Source of the DNA: Candidatus Saccharibacteria bacterium oral taxon 488
GTDB taxonomy: Bacteria > Patescibacteriota > Saccharimonadia > Saccharimonadales > Saccharimonadaceae
Reading direction: 5' to 3'
NCBI GenBank assembly: GCA_013099015.1
Contig: CP039998.1
Span: 248,001-312,000 of the forward strand
DNA: 64,000 nt
A program made the position numbers and the translations under genes. Positions 42,727 through 51,932 of this stretch are shown here, piece after piece (position 1 is the first letter of the stretch; every line of letters starts with the position of its first letter). The notes under the pieces are model-generated. The model saw only the letters and a program-made list of their open reading frames with translations, had not been told where the DNA came from and searched no databases.

Positions 42727-42746
42727 TTTACGAGTGAAATCGTAAA
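42727..42746. terminator. Hairpin directly after tRNA-Gln
   Basis: Perfect 7-bp arms TTTACGA (42727-42733) and TCGTAAA (42740-42746) with a 6-nt loop. It touches the tRNA 3' end and has no T run, so it may be a processing signal or weak terminator. Confidence 0.5.
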
Positions 42747-42850
42747 AATGATTCAAGCAAAGACACGTAATTATTCTAATTATTCTAAATTCCCTCTTGT
42801 TTCCGGTTCAATCGACGTCGTGTATTGTTATGCCGGCTACCACGTCGTTT

Positions 42851-43252
42851 CTATATATAAAACTGATCTATATTGGCCGACAATGTCGAGTCAAGTTCAA
42901 CCTGCTCTAGCTCATTGGCCCCAATATACCGCAGCTCGCTGACATCTGTCGTGGTTGTGGGTGGCGACACGAGGCGAACCTGGTAGGCGATGATAAGCAC
43001 CGGGGTGTCGAACTTTTTGCTCCATGTTGGGATGATGATTGGCGCTGCGCTTGTAATTTCTATCTCAGCTCCCAGCTCTTCTCGGCACTCACGCCGCAAG
43101 GCCTCGGCTATGCCCTCGCCGTGCTCCAGCCCGCCACCGGGTAAATCCCACGTATCGCTCCTCTCGCGGACGAATAGTAACTTTCCGTCATCATAAATCA
43201 GTCCCTTGACTGACACGCGGTAGGCGGCTCGGATATGTTTGAGTTTAGGCAT
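42851..43252 (-). CDS. Nudix hydrolase
   Basis: A 133-residue Nudix enzyme with the box GGGLEHGEGIAEALRRECREELGAE. The frame runs further upstream, but an AGGAGG site (43260-43265) with 7-nt spacing sets the start at ATG 43252, and the start lies inside the P-type ATPase 3' end. Substrate unknown. It is translationally coupled to the ATPase gene. Confidence 0.85.
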   Translation of the reverse strand: MPKLKHIRAAYRVSVKGLIYDDGKLLFVRERSDTWDLPGGGLEHGEGIAEALRRECREELGAEIEITSAAPIIIPTWSKKFDTPVLIIAYQVRLVSPPTTTTDVSELRYIGANELEQVELDSTLSANIDQFYI

Positions 43253-45755
43253 GGTCATTCCTCCTACTTCGCCACTTGTGTATTTCGCAGGTGGTGATCG
43301 GGATGATGAATGAGGCCAGGCCGATGAGTGCGCCGTGCCAGAAGTTGATCGGCGTGATGTGAAGGATTGTGCCAAGTGGGCCGAAGAAGACGAGCAGCTG
43401 TAACATGATCGACAAGCTGATACCGGCGTAAAAACTGGCGTTCATGACCTTGAGGCGGGTGAAGATCGATTCACTGTCGGAGCGGGCGTTGAAGGCGTTG
43501 GCCCACTGGCTGACCACCAGCGAGATAAAGGCCAGTGTTTGCGCGTAATCGTGTCCGTAATGCTTCTCGAAAAAGATATAGACAGCCAGTGCGATGACTG
43601 ACATGGTGGCAGCGACGATGACCATACGCCAGATCATTTGGTGGCTGAGAATCGGTGCGTCGGGGCGCTCTGGCGGGCGGTTCATGGCCTGCTTTTCGCC
43701 TGGCTCCAGGCCAAGCGGAATGACCATCGAGGTGTCGGTCACCAGATTAACCCAGAGGATTTGCACTGGCTCTAGCGGCGTCTTGATGCCGATGAGCAGC
43801 GCGCCGAGCATAGTGATCAGCTCGCCAGTATTAGTCGACAGCAGATAAAACAGCATGCGGCGAATGTTGGCGATGATGGTGCGGCCCTCGCGCATGGCGT
43901 CGATGATGGTCTTGAAATTATCGTTGAGCAGGATGATATCGCCAGCGTCTTTGGCGATGTGCGAGCCTGAGCCCATAGCCACGCCGACATGGGCGTTGGT
44001 CAGCGCCGGCACGTCATTGACGCCGTCGCCAGTCATGGCGGTGATGTGATGCTTTTTGAGAATGGTCAGCAGACGGTATTTTTGCTCGGGGATGACGCGG
44101 GAGAAGACTTTGGTTTTGGTGACGATGGCGTCCAGCTGATCATCGGACAGCTTGGCCATGTTACGGCAATCGAACACTTCGTCGCGGCTCTCGACCATGC
44201 CAAGTTCCCGGCCAATCTGATAGGCCGTCTCGAAATGATCGCCAGTGATCATCCGCACCGACACGCCCGCCTTCAGGGCGGCCCGGATAGCTCGCGGCGC
44301 CTCTGGTCGCAGCACGTCAGCCACGGCCACGAAGCCAGCAAGTGTCAGGCGCTGCTTGCCGAGCTGATCAAAGCTATCAATTGCCTCATCCAGCTCGCCT
44401 GTCGCCAGCCCGATCACCCGGTAGCCGCGGGCGGTCATCTCATCAAGCATCTGCTGGGCGCGTTTTTTGGTGTGGGCCGACACACGGCACGCTGCCAGGA
44501 TGGCTTCGGGCGCACCCTTGACATACAAGCGAAACTGCCGGCCGTGATGCCAGATGGTGGCGGACATGGCGTGGGCTTGACTAAATGGCAGGTCGCGAAC
44601 TGGCGCGTGGCGCGGGCTGGCGCTCTGCTTGCGGGCGTATTCATTGAGGGCGATATCCAGCGGATCGTGGCTCTTGGCGTGAGCGCGGTTGACCACCAGC
44701 CCGATGATGTGGTCAATGTTCTCTGTCGCCTCGTCCGGCGTCCACGTTTGCTGAACGGTCAGCTTGTTCTTGGTCAGTGTGCCCGTCTTGTCGGTGGCGA
44801 TGGTGGTGATGACGCCGATAGTCTCAATGGCGCGCATCTGATGCACCAGCGCTTTTTTGGCGGCCATCCGCCGCATCCCTAAGACCAGCACCACAGAAAT
44901 TGCAATTGGCAAGCTTTCCGGCACGGCACTCACCGCTAGGGCCATAACAAAGCGCAGACTCTCTAGTACATCCATGCCGCGCAGCAAGCTCAGCCCAAAG
45001 GCGACGAGGGCGATGGCCGAGACGGCGGCGATGACTCTGGTGATCAGGGTGTCGATTTTTCGCTGGACTGGGCTTTGGGTTGATTCGCGCCTGGAGAGCA
45101 TGGCGAGATTACCGAACTCGGTCTGATTGCCGGTGGCAACGACCACGCCGGTGCCGGTGCCGCTGACGACGAATGAGCCCTGAAACAGCATGTTGGTTTG
45201 CTCGTACATTTCTTTATTGCCAGTGAGTGCGTCGGTTTGTTTGGAGATTGGCAGTGATTCGCCGGTCAGCTGTGCCTCGTCCACCCGCAAATTGGCGCTA
45301 CGGATGAGGCGGATGTCGGCGGGGACTTTCTCGCCCTCAGCCAGCGAGACGACGTCGCCCGGAACCAGCTGGCTGGCGTCGACGCGCGTGGTACGATTAA
45401 CGCGGTGAACGTCGACTTTTTGGGCGTCGTGGCGGGACAGGCTGCGCAGCACGCGGTCGGTTGAGAAGCGCTGAATGTAGAAAATAACGGCCGAGATGGC
45501 GGCGATGACGAAGATGATGATGGCGTCAATTGCTTCTCCGTGCCAGAGGCTGATGATGGCGGCGATGAGCAGGACGAGCATAAAGATATCGAGAAATGGC
45601 TCGAGGATGATGCGCCAGAGCGGTTCGGATTGGACTTTGATGATGTTGAGGCCGTAGCGTTTTTGGCGGCGCTGGACTTCGGCCGCACTCAGGCCGCTAC
45701 TCGAGGAACCCAGTCGCCGCAGTGCCTCGTCGCTTGATGATTGATAAAAATGCAT
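43245..45755 (-). CDS. P-type cation-transporting ATPase (P2 type)
   Basis: An 836-residue P-type ATPase. The actuator TGES (LTGESLPIS, about 165), the phosphorylation motif DKTGTLTKN (about 320), the hinge MTGDGVNDVPALTNAHVGVAMG (about 595) and a ten-helix layout place it with P2A/P2B calcium-type pumps, with PESLP in helix 4. It exports Ca2+, or perhaps another divalent ion. Leaderless start with TATAAT (45762-45767) 6 nt upstream. Confidence 0.9.
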   Translation of the reverse strand: MHFYQSSSDEALRRLGSSSSGLSAAEVQRRQKRYGLNIIKVQSEPLWRIILEPFLDIFMLVLLIAAIISLWHGEAIDAIIIFVIAAISAVIFYIQRFSTDRVLRSLSRHDAQKVDVHRVNRTTRVDASQLVPGDVVSLAEGEKVPADIRLIRSANLRVDEAQLTGESLPISKQTDALTGNKEMYEQTNMLFQGSFVVSGTGTGVVVATGNQTEFGNLAMLSRRESTQSPVQRKIDTLITRVIAAVSAIALVAFGLSLLRGMDVLESLRFVMALAVSAVPESLPIAISVVLVLGMRRMAAKKALVHQMRAIETIGVITTIATDKTGTLTKNKLTVQQTWTPDEATENIDHIIGLVVNRAHAKSHDPLDIALNEYARKQSASPRHAPVRDLPFSQAHAMSATIWHHGRQFRLYVKGAPEAILAACRVSAHTKKRAQQMLDEMTARGYRVIGLATGELDEAIDSFDQLGKQRLTLAGFVAVADVLRPEAPRAIRAALKAGVSVRMITGDHFETAYQIGRELGMVESRDEVFDCRNMAKLSDDQLDAIVTKTKVFSRVIPEQKYRLLTILKKHHITAMTGDGVNDVPALTNAHVGVAMGSGSHIAKDAGDIILLNDNFKTIIDAMREGRTIIANIRRMLFYLLSTNTGELITMLGALLIGIKTPLEPVQILWVNLVTDTSMVIPLGLEPGEKQAMNRPPERPDAPILSHQMIWRMVIVAATMSVIALAVYIFFEKHYGHDYAQTLAFISLVVSQWANAFNARSDSESIFTRLKVMNASFYAGISLSIMLQLLVFFGPLGTILHITPINFWHGALIGLASFIIPITTCEIHKWRSRRNDHA

Positions 45756-45884
45756 ATGGTTATTATAGCGTGAAGTGTGGTTTGGAGGAAATTTGAGGTT
45801 CGGGACGTAGCTTGAAATAGTAGGTAGTCATTGTACCCGGTATAGCTGAGGTCGCTATTCTGCGACAGTTAATTACAGGCAAAA

Positions 45885-45916
45885 AGGTGCGCCTCCGGCT
45901 TCTGCCTCGCGCACCT
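45885..45916 (-). terminator. Rho-independent terminator for the minus strand
   Basis: AGGTGCGC (45885-45892) pairs perfectly with GCGCACCT (45909-45916); on the minus strand the stem is followed by TTTTTG. It would end transcripts from the OLD-type gene, downstream of the ABC remnant. Confidence 0.75.
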
Positions 45917-46010
45917 CTTGCTTGAGATGGGGGTTGCATGAGTTGATCATCGTCAGTCGATTCGGTCGCTCCACGTACCGTAAGTGACGTGGGCCGCACC
46001 AGGCCTGACG

Positions 46011-46088
46011 CTATGCCCGTAGCTTCTTATCCTTCAATTTCAGCACCACATCCGCTTCTTTAGCCAGCTGCCTGCTGTGAGTGACGAC
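46011..46088 (-). pseudogene. 3' remnant of an ABC transporter ATPase gene
   Basis: A reading frame of 26 codons ends with TAG at 46011-46013 and gives [20 protein letters not shown], ending KKLRA. Bases 46021-46088 match the 3' end of the intact ATPase gene (48111-48178) with 7 transitions in 68 nt, most of them silent. The frame has lost its 5' part, and 17 nt later the OLD-type gene begins. It is what remains of a second ATPase copy. Confidence 0.8.
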
Positions 46089-46105
46089 TCTATTACTTAT
46101 AATTA

Positions 46106-47995
46106 TCAATGCGTCGAATCGCCATCTTTATCTGCGATTAAATCTATGATTTTACGAATCTCCTTTGCTTTGTCGTCATCGCTGTCTAGAAAATTATCCA
46201 TATTATTTTCACAAAAATCAATTACATGATCAATTCCTTTTTCCTTTCCAGTATACTGTTCGATGGCTCCTTTCTTCAGATAAAACTCGTCGGATGAATA
46301 TCTTGACTCTATTTGCTGGTCTAGGTCAGGGTGGTCTCTTCTATATTTGATAATTCTGGCTTCTCCAGTATTTCTGAATGACACGGTGGAATTATAAAAA
46401 TCTTTTCCTGTAGCATCTAAGTCTTTAATGACATATACCTTTAGCCCGAAAGATTCAAAGAAGGACTTAAATGACGGTATGCTATCTTTGCCGCGTGTTT
46501 CGTATATAGAGATGTCTTGGCTAAGCTCTGGCTGCAATCTTTTTACGGCATCTCTAAAGAAATATTCATCATCTTGACCTTCAATCAGAAGTACTTTATC
46601 TAAGAATAATACTCGCGCTGCTTGCGTATTATTTAGTATTTTTATAAGGCCCTTCTGATCTTCTGCTATTTCAGGTGTATGTACCACAGAATTACGCTCT
46701 TCATTTAGAGAGAACCGTTTTATGTATTTTATCGTGTCGTCACTTATGAAGCCCTCGGAATGTGTTACAAGAATGCACTGAATTTTTTGTTCTTTTGCTA
46801 AGTCTTTAAGTATTTTTAGATATTTAGATTGGAACTGATAGTGTAAATGAATCTCTGGCTCATCAATAATAATAAGACCACCATTTACATCATCCCGACC
46901 GTACGCCTCAAATATCAAGTGTATAATCGATTTTTGTCCAGCGCTAAGACTGTTTATGTCACCCAGCTCTCGGTCATTTTTTATATCACGGAATCTAAAT
47001 TCGTACGACCACGTTCGTATATTTGTCGGTTTTATAGAAAGCTTTAGATTTAATAATTTGAGCCTTTCATTTATATTCGTAATCAGCGGCAAGCTGTTTA
47101 TAGCGACAGTGGCGTCGTCGATATTTTTACCTTCCTGTATTAGTCTAAGGTGTTTTTCACCAAGTTTTAGTTTTATAAAATTAAATATAGCAGGCTCGCC
47201 TGATGGTCGCTCGTTAATACTAGAGGGGACTAGGCGATTTTTTGCATTCTTTAGCGTGTTATCTAAAGGATCACTGCCAGTATATAAAGACGTTTGAGAG
47301 TCAAAATTACTGTAGTCACGGAAAGCTGATAGCATAGAAAAAGTACTTCCAAGCGGTTCTATTATATCATCTGTATTTTCTTGGTTATGTATATCGATAG
47401 CTTCATTAATTGCATGATAATATTCTAGATAAAACTGTACGTGTTCTGGCACTGAATTAGCGTAGATGATCTCATACGTAGCGCCTGCTTCGTATTTAGT
47501 GTGCTGAAATATAATATTTATGTCAACATTTACATCTCTGTCTAAGGCGGAAAACTTAGGTATTTTTATAGTTGAGTAACTGTTAAGAATCTTTTCTATA
47601 CGACTATGGTTGTTTACGATATGGTCGATATTATCTCTGTCAATATCATCAAGTGTGATTGATATTCTTACATTTTGCTGCTCTTTCTCTGAATTCCAAT
47701 TAGGCTGAAGTCTAAGACCTAATGTTCTATTGGAGTAACTATCATCAACTTCAACTGTAGCTTGTTTGCTATGTGTGACATATGAAGGATTATCATTATA
47801 TCTGCTAGTTATACGCTTAAATAAAGCTCTCGTAAAGACAAAATTCATAGTCTCTAAAACTGTTGACTTACCAGATCCGTTTTCTCCAATAATAATATTA
47901 AGATCTGGATTGAATTCAATCTTAAAAGCATTGTTTATATCCTCCTCATATTTGAAGCTCAGGATATTCGATAATTGTAAATAGTTAACTCTCAT
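46106..47995 (-). CDS. OLD-family ATP-dependent nuclease
   Basis: A 629-residue AAA ATPase-TOPRIM protein. Walker A is IIGENGSGKST (about residue 36), the ABC signature is SLSAGQKS, Walker B is GLIIIDEPEIHLH (about 385), and the C-terminal TOPRIM domain shows LLIEGQDDEYFF and KDLDATG. OLD proteins cut DNA and act in phage defence. No UvrD-type helicase (as in Gabija) is next to it. The gene is clearly richer in A and T than its flanks, a sign of transfer. TATAAT (48006-48011) lies 10 nt before the ATG. Confidence 0.88.
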   Translation of the reverse strand: MRVNYLQLSNILSFKYEEDINNAFKIEFNPDLNIIIGENGSGKSTVLETMNFVFTRALFKRITSRYNDNPSYVTHSKQATVEVDDSYSNRTLGLRLQPNWNSEKEQQNVRISITLDDIDRDNIDHIVNNHSRIEKILNSYSTIKIPKFSALDRDVNVDINIIFQHTKYEAGATYEIIYANSVPEHVQFYLEYYHAINEAIDIHNQENTDDIIEPLGSTFSMLSAFRDYSNFDSQTSLYTGSDPLDNTLKNAKNRLVPSSINERPSGEPAIFNFIKLKLGEKHLRLIQEGKNIDDATVAINSLPLITNINERLKLLNLKLSIKPTNIRTWSYEFRFRDIKNDRELGDINSLSAGQKSIIHLIFEAYGRDDVNGGLIIIDEPEIHLHYQFQSKYLKILKDLAKEQKIQCILVTHSEGFISDDTIKYIKRFSLNEERNSVVHTPEIAEDQKGLIKILNNTQAARVLFLDKVLLIEGQDDEYFFRDAVKRLQPELSQDISIYETRGKDSIPSFKSFFESFGLKVYVIKDLDATGKDFYNSTVSFRNTGEARIIKYRRDHPDLDQQIESRYSSDEFYLKKGAIEQYTGKEKGIDHVIDFCENNMDNFLDSDDDKAKEIRKIIDLIADKDGDSTH

Positions 47996-48100
47996 GATGT
48001 TAATTATTATACACTCACCAACTTTATTTAGGGGTTCGGAACTATAAAAATATAGCTCTTTCGAGCTATATTAAAAACGTGTATTTTTTGGAAGCTATTT

Positions 48101-48730
48101 TTACGCTTTCAGTTTCTTATCCTTCAATTTCAACACCACATCCGCCTCTTTGGCTAGCTGCTTGCTGTGGGTGACGACGATGACACATTTGTCGTTTTCG
48201 TGAGCGGCCCGGCGCAGGATGTCGATGATGTCGGCGGCGGTGGTTTCGTCCAGGTTACCAGTTGGCTCGTCTGCCAAGATAATCGGTGCGGAGGACACCA
48301 ACGCCCGGCCGATCGCTACGCGCTGCTGCTGTCCGCCAGAAAGTTTCATGACATTACGGTGAATGTGATCGTCATCCAGACCCATGGCATGCAACGTTTC
48401 GTTGGTGGCCTTGGAATTAACTAACTTCAAGTTTTCCAGCGGCGTCAGATAATCGATCAGGTTATAATTCTGAAACACCAGCGAGATATTGTGTTTACGA
48501 TGACGCGAGTAACCTTGCTCAGCGATGTCTTCGTCGTCGAACAAAATCTGCCCGCCAGTCGGTGTGTCTAGCCCCGCTAGCAGTCCCAGCAGTGTCGATT
48601 TACCGGCGCCAGAACTACCGACGATGGCGTAGAACTTGCCTTTTTCAAATTGATAATTGATGCCGTTGAGCACATTGCTAGTGCCGTCAGCGTATGAGTA
48701 AATGATATCGCGTAAAGTAAGTAATGACAT
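48101..48730 (-). CDS. ABC transporter ATP-binding protein (MacB/LolD type)
   Basis: A 209-residue ATPase with Walker [10 protein letters not shown] (about 38), Q-loop QNYNLIDY, signature LSGGQQQRV, Walker B ILADEPTG and the H-loop THSKQ. It powers the two FtsX-like permeases upstream. These transporters move peptides or lipoproteins out. It closes the three-gene operon. Its 3' end is duplicated as a remnant at 46011-46088. Confidence 0.92.
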   Translation of the reverse strand: MSLLTLRDIIYSYADGTSNVLNGINYQFEKGKFYAIVGSSGAGKSTLLGLLAGLDTPTGGQILFDDEDIAEQGYSRHRKHNISLVFQNYNLIDYLTPLENLKLVNSKATNETLHAMGLDDDHIHRNVMKLSGGQQQRVAIGRALVSSAPIILADEPTGNLDETTAADIIDILRRAAHENDKCVIVVTHSKQLAKEADVVLKLKDKKLKA

Positions 48731-48738
48731 GATAACTC

Positions 48739-49980
48739 CTAACTTAATTTTGCTAAAATTTGCTTTGGTGATTGGCGCATGATTGGCGCGGTGGCAGCGA
48801 TGGCTGATAGCAGAACGACTACGTAGCCGAAAGCTAAAGCCTGCAGATAGGTCGCCACTGGCGCAGCTTGCACCACGGTTTTTTCTACGCGCTGGTTTTG
48901 GTCGGTTTGCGCCGTGAGAGCGGTAGAAATTTGCGATGAGGCAATCGAGCCGATGGCGAGTGCGAGCACCGAGCTCACGAAAGCGATGATGGCGAGTTCC
49001 GCCAAGAGTTGCCCGATAATCTGCCGCTTCGACGTGCCGATGGATAGCAAGATGCCGATTTCATGCAAGCGACCGCGCACCCAGAACACCAGCACCAGTG
49101 ACAACACCGCCAATCCTGCCGCGGCTGCGCCGATGGTGGCAATCGTCAAGATGTTTTGAATGCCAGCGATGTTTTGGAGAACGCCGGCGAATACCGCCCC
49201 GTTGTCAGTCAGGCTAAATTTTTGCCAGTCGATGTTTGGTAAGCTTTTGACGCGGTCCGTTAACGACTTCAGCTGATGTGGATTTTCGGCGAAATATGTC
49301 GCCCGCGTCAACTGCTGGCTACCTATCAGCTGCTGCGCCGCAGCCAAGTTGGTGATGAGATGATTCTCCGCCATGTCGGACTGCAAGACCGCTGGCTTTT
49401 CGCCTTTGCCGCTGAAGATTCCTGCGACAGTCACCGTTACTCGCCGGCCGTCTTTGGTAATGTCCAGCTTGTCGCCTGGCTTGATGTTATTTTTCTCGGC
49501 GAAGGTTTTGTGAATGAGGGCCGCGTTTTGGTCGCGCTCGGTCAAGTGCTTGCCCTGCTCCAGTTGGTAGAACCGACCGGTGAACTCGCCGAGCAGATCG
49601 CTCTGTGTCACACCCGTTACTTTAGCCTCGCCAGCGATTCCAGAATCCAGCTGTACACCGCTGCCTGCCGTGTCGATCAATTGTTTGCCTGGCAGTCCCG
49701 CGGTAGTTTCTGATTGGAAATTATGTGCTTTGACCTTATCTAGGCGCTGCACCTGTCGTGCCGTCTCCATCGGCACCTCGCCCGAAGGTTGCTTGCTGGC
49801 GATGCTAAAGCCGGCACGGATATTACGCTCGACCGATTGCTTCAGCTGTGCCATCGTTTGCTGCACTGTCAGCGTACCGATCAGCAGCGTGAAAATCAGC
49901 GTCATGATCAGGGCGATGGTCAGGCTGCGACGCCGTTTGCGCGCCACAGCCGTCCAGGCTCGTTTGATAATCGTCATCAT
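48739..49980 (-). CDS. ABC transporter permease (FtsX/MacB type)
   Basis: A 413-residue permease with an N-terminal helix (about residues 17-39), a large extracytoplasmic MacB-like domain (about 45-270) and three C-terminal helices (about 275-410). It ends with SPKQILAKLS, as typical for this family. It is 9 nt upstream of the ATPase gene and 6 nt downstream of a second permease, so the complex is probably a heterodimer. Confidence 0.88.
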   Translation of the reverse strand: MMTIIKRAWTAVARKRRRSLTIALIMTLIFTLLIGTLTVQQTMAQLKQSVERNIRAGFSIASKQPSGEVPMETARQVQRLDKVKAHNFQSETTAGLPGKQLIDTAGSGVQLDSGIAGEAKVTGVTQSDLLGEFTGRFYQLEQGKHLTERDQNAALIHKTFAEKNNIKPGDKLDITKDGRRVTVTVAGIFSGKGEKPAVLQSDMAENHLITNLAAAQQLIGSQQLTRATYFAENPHQLKSLTDRVKSLPNIDWQKFSLTDNGAVFAGVLQNIAGIQNILTIATIGAAAAGLAVLSLVLVFWVRGRLHEIGILLSIGTSKRQIIGQLLAELAIIAFVSSVLALAIGSIASSQISTALTAQTDQNQRVEKTVVQAAPVATYLQALAFGYVVVLLSAIAATAPIMRQSPKQILAKLS

Positions 49981-49986
49981 TTGCCC

Positions 49987-51369
49987 CTAGTCCACTTCGG
50001 TTAGTAATTCTTTTGGCGTTGACTGGGTAATCGGTCGAGAGGCCAAGAGCACCGCAACGATAATCACCGCCAGTCCAGCGCCCCACACCGCCAGCAGATC
50101 CGTCGGCTGCACACCAACCGTCACCTTGTCCAGCGTCCGCGATGACGTCACCGAGTCAGCGTCAGCACCAAGCGACGCACCGTTCAAGGAACTGCCCGCT
50201 TGACGCGTGGCATTCTGCGCTGCCTGCGACACCACGTGATCGCCCATTTGCTGGGCAATTAGCCCGGCGGTAAAGTACGACGCACCGAAGCTCAACACCG
50301 CGATCATCACCAGCTCAGCGATATATTGCAACACAATCTTTGACTGCGGCACGCCCGTCGCCAAGAGCACGCCCGCTTCGCGCTTGCGCTCATTCATCCA
50401 CAAATACAGCACCATGCCAATCACTGCGACACTGACCAGCGCCGTCGCCCACAACATGCCGTCGATCAGACCGTACACGCCGTTTACCGCGCCAGTCACG
50501 CCGGCTAGTTCCTGGCTATTCTTATTCAATTGATACTTTTGCCAATTGACCGGCAATTTATTTGCTCGCGCCATCACCTCATCCAGCTGCTTAGTGCCTT
50601 TGGTGAAGAACGTGGCATCTTGGTAAATCTCATTTTGCTCGGTATAGGCATTCAGCTGGCGAGTTGTCGTAAGGTCAGTCAGGAACAAATTCTCGAACAA
50701 CTCCACCTGATAGGTCGCCTGCTTTGGGTTTTTGCCGTTAAATATACCGACGATTTCTACTTCAACCTCGTCCTTGGACGGATGCTCGTTGTCGGTGTCG
50801 TATTGATTGGCCTTTAACTTAATTTTACTGCCAAGCTTCAGGTTGTTGGCCTTGGCGAAATCTTCGTGCACCAAAATCTTGTGCGAATCGTTCTCGGTGA
50901 TGTGCCGGCCAGCGATGAGCTTGAGCGACTCAGCGCGGAACTTTTTCTCGGACTCAGATTTATTAACACCGATGATGGTGGCGGCGTTGCCAAACTGTTT
51001 GTCTTTATCGGCATCATAGCCGCTGCCGCCACTCGGTAGTGGCACCAGTTTGGTATTGATAAAATCGACCGTGGCGTTCTGGCGTTTGACATAGTCCGTC
51101 ACGCCTTCCAGATTCTTCACTGCGTCGATGTCTTTGTTCGACACCGTTCCCGAACCGCGGGCTGTTCCCGGATTGGTGCGCGGATTATTGCCCAGCGTGA
51201 AGCCGGCCTTGAGCGTTTTGTCTAGCGACTGCGCCGCCGCGTCGGTCGAATGCTTGATGGCAAATCCACTCAGCATAATCGTCGACATACATAGCAAAAT
51301 CGCCAGCAAAATCAGCGTTTTGAGTTTTTTCCTGGTGATATACAACCAGGCACGTTGCAAAAATGACAT
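49987..51369 (-). CDS. ABC transporter permease (FtsX/MacB type)
   Basis: A 460-residue paralogue of the downstream permease: N-terminal helix (about 15-34), periplasm-like domain (40-300) and three helices near 310-450, ending TPKELLTEVD. It is the first gene of the operon; the ATG at 51369 has AAAGGAG upstream. A -10 box and 11-nt spaced repeats upstream (51395-51426) suggest control by an OmpR-type regulator. Confidence 0.88.
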   Translation of the reverse strand: MSFLQRAWLYITRKKLKTLILLAILLCMSTIMLSGFAIKHSTDAAAQSLDKTLKAGFTLGNNPRTNPGTARGSGTVSNKDIDAVKNLEGVTDYVKRQNATVDFINTKLVPLPSGGSGYDADKDKQFGNAATIIGVNKSESEKKFRAESLKLIAGRHITENDSHKILVHEDFAKANNLKLGSKIKLKANQYDTDNEHPSKDEVEVEIVGIFNGKNPKQATYQVELFENLFLTDLTTTRQLNAYTEQNEIYQDATFFTKGTKQLDEVMARANKLPVNWQKYQLNKNSQELAGVTGAVNGVYGLIDGMLWATALVSVAVIGMVLYLWMNERKREAGVLLATGVPQSKIVLQYIAELVMIAVLSFGASYFTAGLIAQQMGDHVVSQAAQNATRQAGSSLNGASLGADADSVTSSRTLDKVTVGVQPTDLLAVWGAGLAVIIVAVLLASRPITQSTPKELLTEVD

Positions 51370-51394
51370 AGATCTCCTTTCTTGGTTCTATGTC

Positions 51395-51426
51395 AGTGTA
51401 GCAAGGGTATGTGAAGGGAATGTGAA
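51395..51426 (-). promoter_or_regulatory. Promoter with 11-nt direct repeats upstream of the ABC permease operon
   Basis: On the plus strand ATGTGAA occurs at 51409-51415 and 51420-51426, so TTCACAT repeats every 11 nt on the coding strand. They overlap the expected -35 position for the -10 TACACT at 51395-51400. An 11-nt period is typical of OmpR-family binding sites, and two such regulators are encoded at 58776 and 61040. Confidence 0.6.
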
Positions 51427-51575
51427 ATGGGTGATGAAATCGCAACGGATTATTTTTCACTAATCAAGAGATGAGGACAAAAATGTACATTTAACACTTT
51501 AGAAATACTTATTCTGTCGTTATACTTTAGGACAAAATGTCTTAATAGATGACGACATTTTTAGGTTGTGATTAC

Positions 51576-51809
51576 CTATTTCTTCTCAAGCACTGCAACC
51601 CGTTTTTTCAAATCATCCAGTTCGGCGCGGAGTTCGCTTGTGCTTGCTGCGGGATTGTTTGGTTCTGTCTTTTTAGTTTTAGCGTCTTTCTCTTGCTTAG
51701 CTCTCTGTTCCTTGCCAGCTTTTGCGGCAATATGCATAGAGATGGCGCTACTTGATACTACGATAATAATACCTATCATAGATACGATGTCTAGGGGTTT
51801 GATTTCCAT
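51576..51809 (-). CDS. Small membrane-anchored coiled-coil protein
   Basis: A 77-residue protein with an N-terminal hydrophobic helix (about residues 9-28), a basic stretch and a C-terminal coiled coil (ELRAELDDLKKRVAVLEKK). AGAGG lies about 6 nt before the ATG. No family is recognised. It is a plausible real gene because the features form a consistent anchored-coil design. Confidence 0.55.
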   Translation of the reverse strand: MEIKPLDIVSMIGIIIVVSSSAISMHIAAKAGKEQRAKQEKDAKTKKTEPNNPAASTSELRAELDDLKKRVAVLEKK

Positions 51810-51932
51810 ATATTCCTCTGTTTATGATTTATTGTTAGGTTTATTATACATCCTGCTGTGGTATGCGGCTAGTAGGTTGACGCTAGCTGTGCACTTTAGT
51901 TATAATTGGACTATCACCATAGTCAGACAAGC

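Noticed and set aside
43989..44882. 297-codon plus-strand ORF
   Set aside because: It is the antisense shadow of the P-type ATPase, whose motifs are intact.
46021..48178. att-type direct repeat flanking the OLD nuclease
   Set aside because: The differences are mostly silent codon changes and the remnant keeps its own stop, which fits a paralogue rather than an integration repeat; no integrase is present.
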